Shown here: positions 62,966-64,000 of the stretch, one piece after another
Layout: each line of letters starts with the position of its first letter
How positions within the stretch are numbered: the stretch's first letter is position 1
Assembly: GCA_024734495.1 (NCBI GenBank)
Contig: JALMQS010000055.1
Location: 7,187,386-7,251,385 of the forward strand
Direction: 5' to 3'
Source of the DNA: Forficula auricularia
Lineage: Eukaryota; Arthropoda; Insecta; Dermaptera; Forficulidae
DNA: 64,000 nt
Program-made: the position numbers and the translations under genes
Notes under the pieces: model-generated
What the model saw: only the letters and a program-made list of their open reading frames with translations
Databases searched by the model: none
What the model was told of the DNA's origin: nothing

Positions 62966-64000
62966 CTTAAAGATATGTATTTATTTTAATTATATAACAA
63001 TCATTAATTTTATTTTTCTATATATTTATATAAGCAAATAAATATGAAATTTATTTTTGACACCCTTTTTAAGCCTTTTGCTACCTACTTAACTCATTAA
63101 CTCACACTCAGGTTTTTCGAGAAAAAAATTAAAATCTATTAAAATATAATTTCGATAATCGATATTTACGGTAAAATATTTCCATGTAGATCACCCTGCC
63201 GTGATTTGCCTATGATATGAGATGAGAAAAAATGACATAAAAAACTAGTGACAAACTTTTATAACAGGGATGAAAATTGAAAAATGCCTAGATTTCTTCA
63301 AACAGCGCTACCCATAATTTTCCTGAAATTTTAATTAAATATCAAATTAATTTTGTAATTTTCAAAATTTTGTAATTAGAAATTTGAATCCCCACTTTGT
63401 TCCTCCACTAAAGCCTTGTAATATATAATCCCAAAAGAGGATTAGTATTATTATTAAGTTCCTTTTTTTAATTCGAACAACAAAGAGATTTCTCGGATCT
63501 CTTTCGTTGTCTTATCTCTAAGAAACCGCCCCATGTGTATCTATCCGACTGGATGGGTGGTGGTTAGAAGATGGAAAGCGATTTTGAGGGTAGTCCCATT
63601 CTCTCCATTATATATATAAAACAGGCTCCAACTTGGCTTAAACTTAATTTGATAGCGTACTAGCGCGATGTTAGCTGCGTTCAAATCCAGATAAGGTGAT
63701 TTATCCCGATGTTAGAAAAGCATAATGCCAACTTTATCCGCTGCCTTTTCCAACCCCTCTGCTGGAGATTTAACCCACCTAACATCCCCTAAAACCACCA
63801 CCACGGAAACAAAACTCCACTCGACTTCTCTTGAGGAATATTTTGTGTGTTGTTCGCTCTCTTGAAAATTAGCCCGATGACTGTTTAAGATAGGCAAAAT
63901 AATTGCATTCCTTCCCTTGCACAGAGAGACAGAGAAAGTAAATTATGCTTAGTTGCAAAAGAAGCCACCCAGAGAAACAGAGACAGAGAAAGTTGAAAAG
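62966..64000. other. AT-rich DNA, then single-copy sequence at the window edge
   Basis: 63470-63900 is less AT-rich and not repeated. A 61-codon minus frame (63712-63897) has no recognisable domain. Nothing else supported. Confidence 0.3.

Overview
This window looks like intergenic or intronic DNA from an arthropod nuclear genome, probably an insect. It is very AT-rich and crowded with degraded eukaryotic transposons: mariner, hAT, pogo/Tigger-type, Helitron, two kinds of non-LTR retrotransposon, a small LTR element and tRNA-derived SINE heads. I cannot name the species. There is no bacterial gene organisation. The only long intact coding region is ORF2 of a LINE on the minus strand (35731-38592). 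I found no complete host gene. Two short GC-richer segments with good splice signals (2208-2280 and 20891-21002, plus strand) may be exons of a host gene whose introns make up much of the window.

Layout. 1-9 kb: AT-rich DNA, one possible exon, a poly(A) retro-insertion with a 13-bp target duplication, an LTR with primer-binding site, and palindromic repeats. 9-19 kb: a deleted mariner, a hAT with an 8-bp duplication and a tandem-repeat core, a Tigger-like element holding two further nested insertions, two Helitrons (one inside a hAT), and a second deleted mariner. 19-30 kb: a second possible exon, CCGACTTC-type repeats, an RTE-like LINE fragment, and a 3.7-kb palindrome interrupted by a nearly full-length Himar-like mariner. 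31-45 kb: a cluster of palindromic elements carrying hammerhead-like motifs, the large CR1/Jockey-type LINE, and a 1.4-kb hAT. 47-64 kb: further palindromes, a Tigger MITE, a hAT, a TRIM-like mini LTR retrotransposon with 5-bp duplication, and a hammerhead element split by a 0.9-kb insertion.

The most interesting theme is a set of repeat families with the hammerhead ribozyme core: CTGANGA, a helix II hairpin, then GAAAC followed by a short self-complementary helix III (ACGT or ACTATAGT) and a GTC/GTT cleavage triplet. In most elements two copies lie head to head in the arms of a palindrome 0.4-0.8 kb long. Similar short-stem-III hammerheads are known from Penelope-like elements and retrozymes, so these are best read as terminal repeats or non-autonomous relatives of such elements. 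The best preserved copies are near 12603, 32512 and 61379 (plus) and 48899 (minus). Helix II sequence differs between copies while pairing is kept, which argues for an RNA structure rather than a DNA motif.

The genes do not form a pathway. The coding remnants are transposases and reverse transcriptase, and the history is one of repeated nested insertion. Several nests can be ordered because an intact paralogous arm or repeat copy preserves the empty site.
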